Shown: positions 61,589 through 64,000 of the stretch, one piece after another | Numbering within the stretch: the stretch's first letter is position 1 | How the letters are laid out: each line of letters opens with the position of its first letter | Assembly (NCBI RefSeq): GCF_014648135.1 | Contig: NZ_BMQN01000001.1 | Coordinates: 1,116,001-1,180,000 of the forward strand | DNA length: 64,000 bases | Source of the DNA: Deinococcus sedimenti | GTDB lineage: Bacteria > Deinococcota > Deinococci > Deinococcales > Deinococcaceae | Direction of reading: 5' to 3' | Program-made: the position numbers and the translations under genes | The notes under the pieces: generated by a model | Seen by the model: only the letters and a program-made list of their open reading frames with translations | Told to the model about the DNA's origin: nothing | The model's database searches: none

Positions 61589-62221
61589 TCACAGCGACTG
61601 GATATTGGACATCAGGTGCAGGTACTCCCAGGTGTCGCGCTCCAGCGTGAAGCCCCACGCGCCGCTATCCAGCCGCACCCCGGTCAGGGTCACGGTGGAC
61701 GGCGCCCGCGTGAAGGTCAACAGCACCTGATTGTCCCCGCTCAGTGGAAGGCGGGTAGCCCAGCCCTGCGCGGCCGCTTCCGCCTGCCAGCGGGTCAGGT
61801 GGCCGTGCAGGTCATGGTCTGCCGGGAGCAGCAGCAGAGGTGCGCCACCGGAGGGCCGACCCGGCACGCCACCCAGAGAGAGGCCCGGCCTGGGCAGCGG
61901 GGCGTCCACCGGGTCGAGCAGCGGGAGGTCCAGCACGCCCCGATGGGGTGAGCCGATCCCCAGCAGGGAACCGCCCAGGTCGAAGAGGTCGGCCTGCACG
62001 TCGAAACCCACGGCCCCGCTGGACCGGACCGGCAGCCCCGAGCCGAGGAGCGCGTCACGGACCGCCTCCCACGTCTGAAACTGCGTGGCGGGCGCGTTGG
62101 GTACCCGCAGCCGGACGTGCCGGGCTCCCGTCAGGTCGCGGTACACGCCCAGCGGGACCACGCCGGGCGGCCAGCGCAGGTCTCGCAGGGGGCGAGCAGG
62201 TCGCCCCCCCGCTAGGACCAC
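61589..62221 (-). CDS. protein of unknown function, possible frameshifted 5' end
   Basis: 210 residues from GTG 62221, a weak start without ribosome binding site. No domain recognised; rich in Leu, Pro and Gly (LLLLPADHDLHGHLTRW, then SGDNQVLLTFTRAPSTVTLT). Upstream an ATG at 62318 with a leaderless-type -10 (TAGCGT) opens a frame (MPRWTFRYPRHAVSPGPWWA) that meets this one at a run of GC dinucleotides near 62247-62259; one extra GC would join them into one gene. Confidence 0.6.
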   Translation of the reverse strand: MVLAGGRPARPLRDLRWPPGVVPLGVYRDLTGARHVRLRVPNAPATQFQTWEAVRDALLGSGLPVRSSGAVGFDVQADLFDLGGSLLGIGSPHRGVLDLPLLDPVDAPLPRPGLSLGGVPGRPSGGAPLLLLPADHDLHGHLTRWQAEAAAQGWATRLPLSGDNQVLLTFTRAPSTVTLTGVRLDSGAWGFTLERDTWEYLHLMSNIQSL

Positions 62222-62323
62222 TGCGGGCGCAGCAGGTGCAGGGCCATGCGCGCGCGCGTGCCCACCAGGGGCCGGGGGACACGGCGTGGCGCGGATACCG
62301 GAAAGTCCAGCGGGGCATGCCCA

Positions 62324-62329
62324 ACGCTA
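62324..62329 (-). promoter_or_regulatory. -10 box upstream of ATG 62318
   Basis: TAGCGT, 5 nt before an ATG whose frame is not that of the annotated downstream gene. Confidence 0.35.
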
Positions 62330-62359
62330 CCGCCGTGCCCGGACCACTGAACACGCAGA

Positions 62360-62388
62360 TGACCGGGCCGCGCGGGGCGGCCCGGTCA
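62360..62388. terminator. 11-bp hairpin after deoD
   Basis: TGACCGGGCCG pairs perfectly with CGGCCCGGTCA, 14 nt beyond the deoD stop. No U-tract. Confidence 0.6.
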
Positions 62389-62401
62389 CGGGAGGCTTGG
62401 G

Positions 62402-63109
62402 TTACTCGCCGAGCGCGGCGTCGAGCGCGATCTCGATCATGGCGTTGAAGGTCAGCTGGCGCTCCTCGGCGGTGGTTTCCTCGCGGGTGACGAGGTGGTC
62501 GCTGATGGTCAGGACGGTCAGGGCCTTCACGCCGTGTTTGGCGGCCAGGGTGTACAGCCCGGCGGCTTCCATCTCGACGGCCAGCACGCCGTAGTCCGCC
62601 CAGATTTTGTACTGGTCGAAGTCGTCGTGGTAGAAGGTGTCGCTGCTCATGATGTTGCCGACGTGGGTGGTGTGGCCGCGTTCGCGGGCGATCTGGTAGG
62701 CGCGCATCAGCAGGTCGAAGTCGGCGATGGGGGCGTAGTTCTTCGCGCCGAAGCGGATGTTGTTGATGTTGCTGTCCGTGCATGCGGCCTGCGCCAGGAC
62801 GATGTCGCGCACGTGCACGTCCGCCTGGTAGCTGCCGGCGGTGCCGACGCGGATGAGGTTCTTGCAGCCGTACTGGGTGATGAGTTCGCTGACGTAGATC
62901 ATGGAGCTGGCGATGCCCATGCCAGTGCCCTGCACGCTGACGCGCTTGCCCTTGTACGTGCCGGTGTAGCCGTGCATGCCGCGCACGGTGTTGTGCAGGA
63001 CGGGGTCGGTGAGGAACGTCTCGGCGATGTGCTTGGCGCGCAGCGGGTCGCCCGGGAGGAGGACGGTTTCGGCGATCTGGCCGGGTTCAGCGTTCAGGTG
63101 AATACTCAT
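62402..63109 (-). CDS. deoD: purine-nucleoside phosphorylase (hexameric DeoD type)
   Basis: 235 residues from ATG 63109 ([14 protein letters not shown]). Typical DeoD features: [34 protein letters not shown] and LTISDHLVT with the catalytic Asp. It phosphorolyses purine (deoxy)nucleosides, complementing the nucleoside hydrolase at 18.5 kb in salvage. Starts 8 nt after TAGGCT. Confidence 0.95.
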   Translation of the reverse strand: MSIHLNAEPGQIAETVLLPGDPLRAKHIAETFLTDPVLHNTVRGMHGYTGTYKGKRVSVQGTGMGIASSMIYVSELITQYGCKNLIRVGTAGSYQADVHVRDIVLAQAACTDSNINNIRFGAKNYAPIADFDLLMRAYQIARERGHTTHVGNIMSSDTFYHDDFDQYKIWADYGVLAVEMEAAGLYTLAAKHGVKALTVLTISDHLVTREETTAEERQLTFNAMIEIALDAALGE

Positions 63110-63117
63110 GACCCCTG

Positions 63118-63123
63118 AGCCTA
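63118..63123 (-). promoter_or_regulatory. -10 box of leaderless deoD
   Basis: TAGGCT, 8 nt before ATG 63109. Confidence 0.5.
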
Positions 63124-63202
63124 TCAAGTTCCGGCGCGGCTGTGAATGTCCTGCGGGTTCAGCGGCCCGCCCTGCGGCGCAGCATGCCCGGTTTGTTCGA
63201 TT

Positions 63203-63235
63203 CAGAGGCATCGAGAGCGGCCCTTGATGCCTCTG
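63203..63235. terminator. hairpin between the propeller gene and deoD, related to repeat module A
   Basis: CAGAGGCATC pairs with GATGCCTCTG. With its flank (TTCGATTCAGAGGCATCGAG) it resembles the module A hairpin at 26757 (CTCGATTCGGAGGTCTTGAG). Confidence 0.6.
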
Positions 63236-63244
63236 CGTGGGCGG

Positions 63245-64000
63245 TCAGCGCTGGAAGGTCAGGAGGGTGGCGGCGCTGTCCGTGCCGAACTGACCGCGCC
63301 CGACGAGCAGCTGCGTCCCCGCTGCGTTCCAGGTGAGGCCGCCGTCGTACATGGACAGTTTCGGGCTGCGGGCGACATCCTGTCCGTCACTGACGCGCAG
63401 GACCAGCACGTGCGGCAGCTCGCCGGAGGCGTTCACGGCGAGGTGCGTGCCGTCGGGGCTGAAGGCGAGGTCCTCCACCGAGCCGTCCAGCGTGACCTGC
63501 CGGTACGGGGTGGTGTCCTCTCCGCGGAACAGCCAGATCTGCTGCTCGCCGGCGCGGCGGACCGTGACGGCCAGGGTGCCGTCCGGGGCGCTGGCCAGGA
63601 GGGCGGGGGTGGCGTCCCGGGGGAACTGCGCCTGACTGATCAGTTCCCGGCTGGACGTGTCGATCCGCAGGGCGTGCCCTCCCTGCGTGATCAGGGCCAG
63701 CACCTTGCCCCCGGCACTTGCGGCGGCGTCCAGGAACGTGTCGTCCGGGTCGACGTCCAGGTCCTCCAGCGCTTCGATGGACAGGCCGAAGATTTTCCTG
63801 CCGGTGGCGTCGAACAGTTCGGCGTGCGATCCGGAGTTCACGATGGCCACCCTGCCGTCCGGGCTGGCGGTGAGGCGCTCGGCTTCGCTCAGGTCGATCT
63901 CGTACAGGTCGTCCGTGGTGTCGAAGCCCTGCGCGCCCAGCAGCGCCAGGTAGGGTTCGAAGTCCTGTTCGTCTTCCAGCACCCCGAAGCCTTCCCCGGC
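63245..64000 (-). CDS. beta-propeller (WD40/TolB-like) protein, N-terminus outside window
   Basis: The frame is open to the right edge; at least 251 residues. Repeated SPDG units (LTASPDGRVAIV, LASAPDGTLAVT, LAFSPDGTHLAV) about 45 residues apart mark propeller blades. No enzyme domain is visible in the part seen. It may bind proteins or sugars at the surface; the missing N-terminus would show whether it is exported. Confidence 0.8.
   Translation of the reverse strand, partial: AGEGFGVLEDEQDFEPYLALLGAQGFDTTDDLYEIDLSEAERLTASPDGRVAIVNSGSHAELFDATGRKIFGLSIEALEDLDVDPDDTFLDAAASAGGKVLALITQGGHALRIDTSSRELISQAQFPRDATPALLASAPDGTLAVTVRRAGEQQIWLFRGEDTTPYRQVTLDGSVEDLAFSPDGTHLAVNASGELPHVLVLRVSDGQDVARSPKLSMYDGGLTWNAAGTQLLVGRGQFGTDSAATLLTFQR

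Overview
The window is high-GC DNA from a Deinococcus-type bacterium. This rests on the protein set (RecQ, a Deinococcus-type PolA, a class Ib ribonucleotide reductase operon, fasciclin and pentapeptide proteins), the lack of any phage or insertion-sequence genes, and above all on the promoters. More than fifteen genes begin directly at the start codon 5-8 nt after a TANNNT -10 box with no Shine-Dalgarno, the leaderless layout known from Deinococcus. No rRNA, tRNA, CRISPR array or intact mobile element was seen. The species cannot be fixed from the sequence alone.

Layout. 1-7.1 kb (minus strand): the 5' part of recQ, a membrane protein of unknown function, a GNAT acetyltransferase and a complete polyamine ABC transporter (potA-potB-potC-potD order of transcription). 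7.2-14.1 kb: a small protein sharing a C-terminal domain with the 1.4 kb gene, two peptidoglycan hydrolases with twin peptidoglycan-binding repeats, a pentapeptide protein, methionine aminopeptidase, a DppA-type D-aminopeptidase and small envelope proteins. 14.2-26.5 kb: a 1231-residue pullulanase with three CBM41 domains, a nucleoside hydrolase, a JAMM protease and small kinase pair, the FtsK translocase, a triple-fasciclin protein and a metallophosphoesterase. 26.9-30.8 kb: a NatAB-like ABC exporter, a winged-helix protein and a DarA-type PII-like protein. 31.0-34.6 kb: the heme genes hemE-hemH-hemY. 34.7-39.4 kb: a cobalamin riboswitch followed by thioesterase-nrdI-nrdE-nrdF-nrdH. 39.4-50.9 kb: HAD hydrolase, an AT-richer orphan, polA, pyrF, a class V aminotransferase, a bifunctional penicillin-binding protein and a VWA/coiled-coil membrane pair. 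50.9-58 kb: a glyoxalase-hydrolase fusion, a secreted protein and the maltose transporter malE-malF-malG. 58.2-64 kb: an MFS exporter, an RsmB-like rRNA methyltransferase, secreted and orphan proteins, deoD and the C-terminal part of a beta-propeller protein.

Regulation is the most interesting layer. (i) Three genes (at 2337-, 7045- and 46168+) are preceded by a leaderless micro-ORF of 9-13 codons whose stop codon overlaps the main start as ATGA or GTGA. (ii) A cobalamin riboswitch precedes the B12-independent ribonucleotide reductase operon. (iii) A recurring LacI-type operator, TGGAAGCG followed by a variable half, marks pullulanase, malE (two copies flanking a good sigma-70 promoter) and, unexpectedly, a peptidoglycan hydrolase. 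(iv) Two families of hairpin-forming dispersed repeats lie between cistrons; one has stems that differ in sequence but keep pairing. (v) A perfect 12-bp palindrome precedes the MhqO-MhqD-like fusion.
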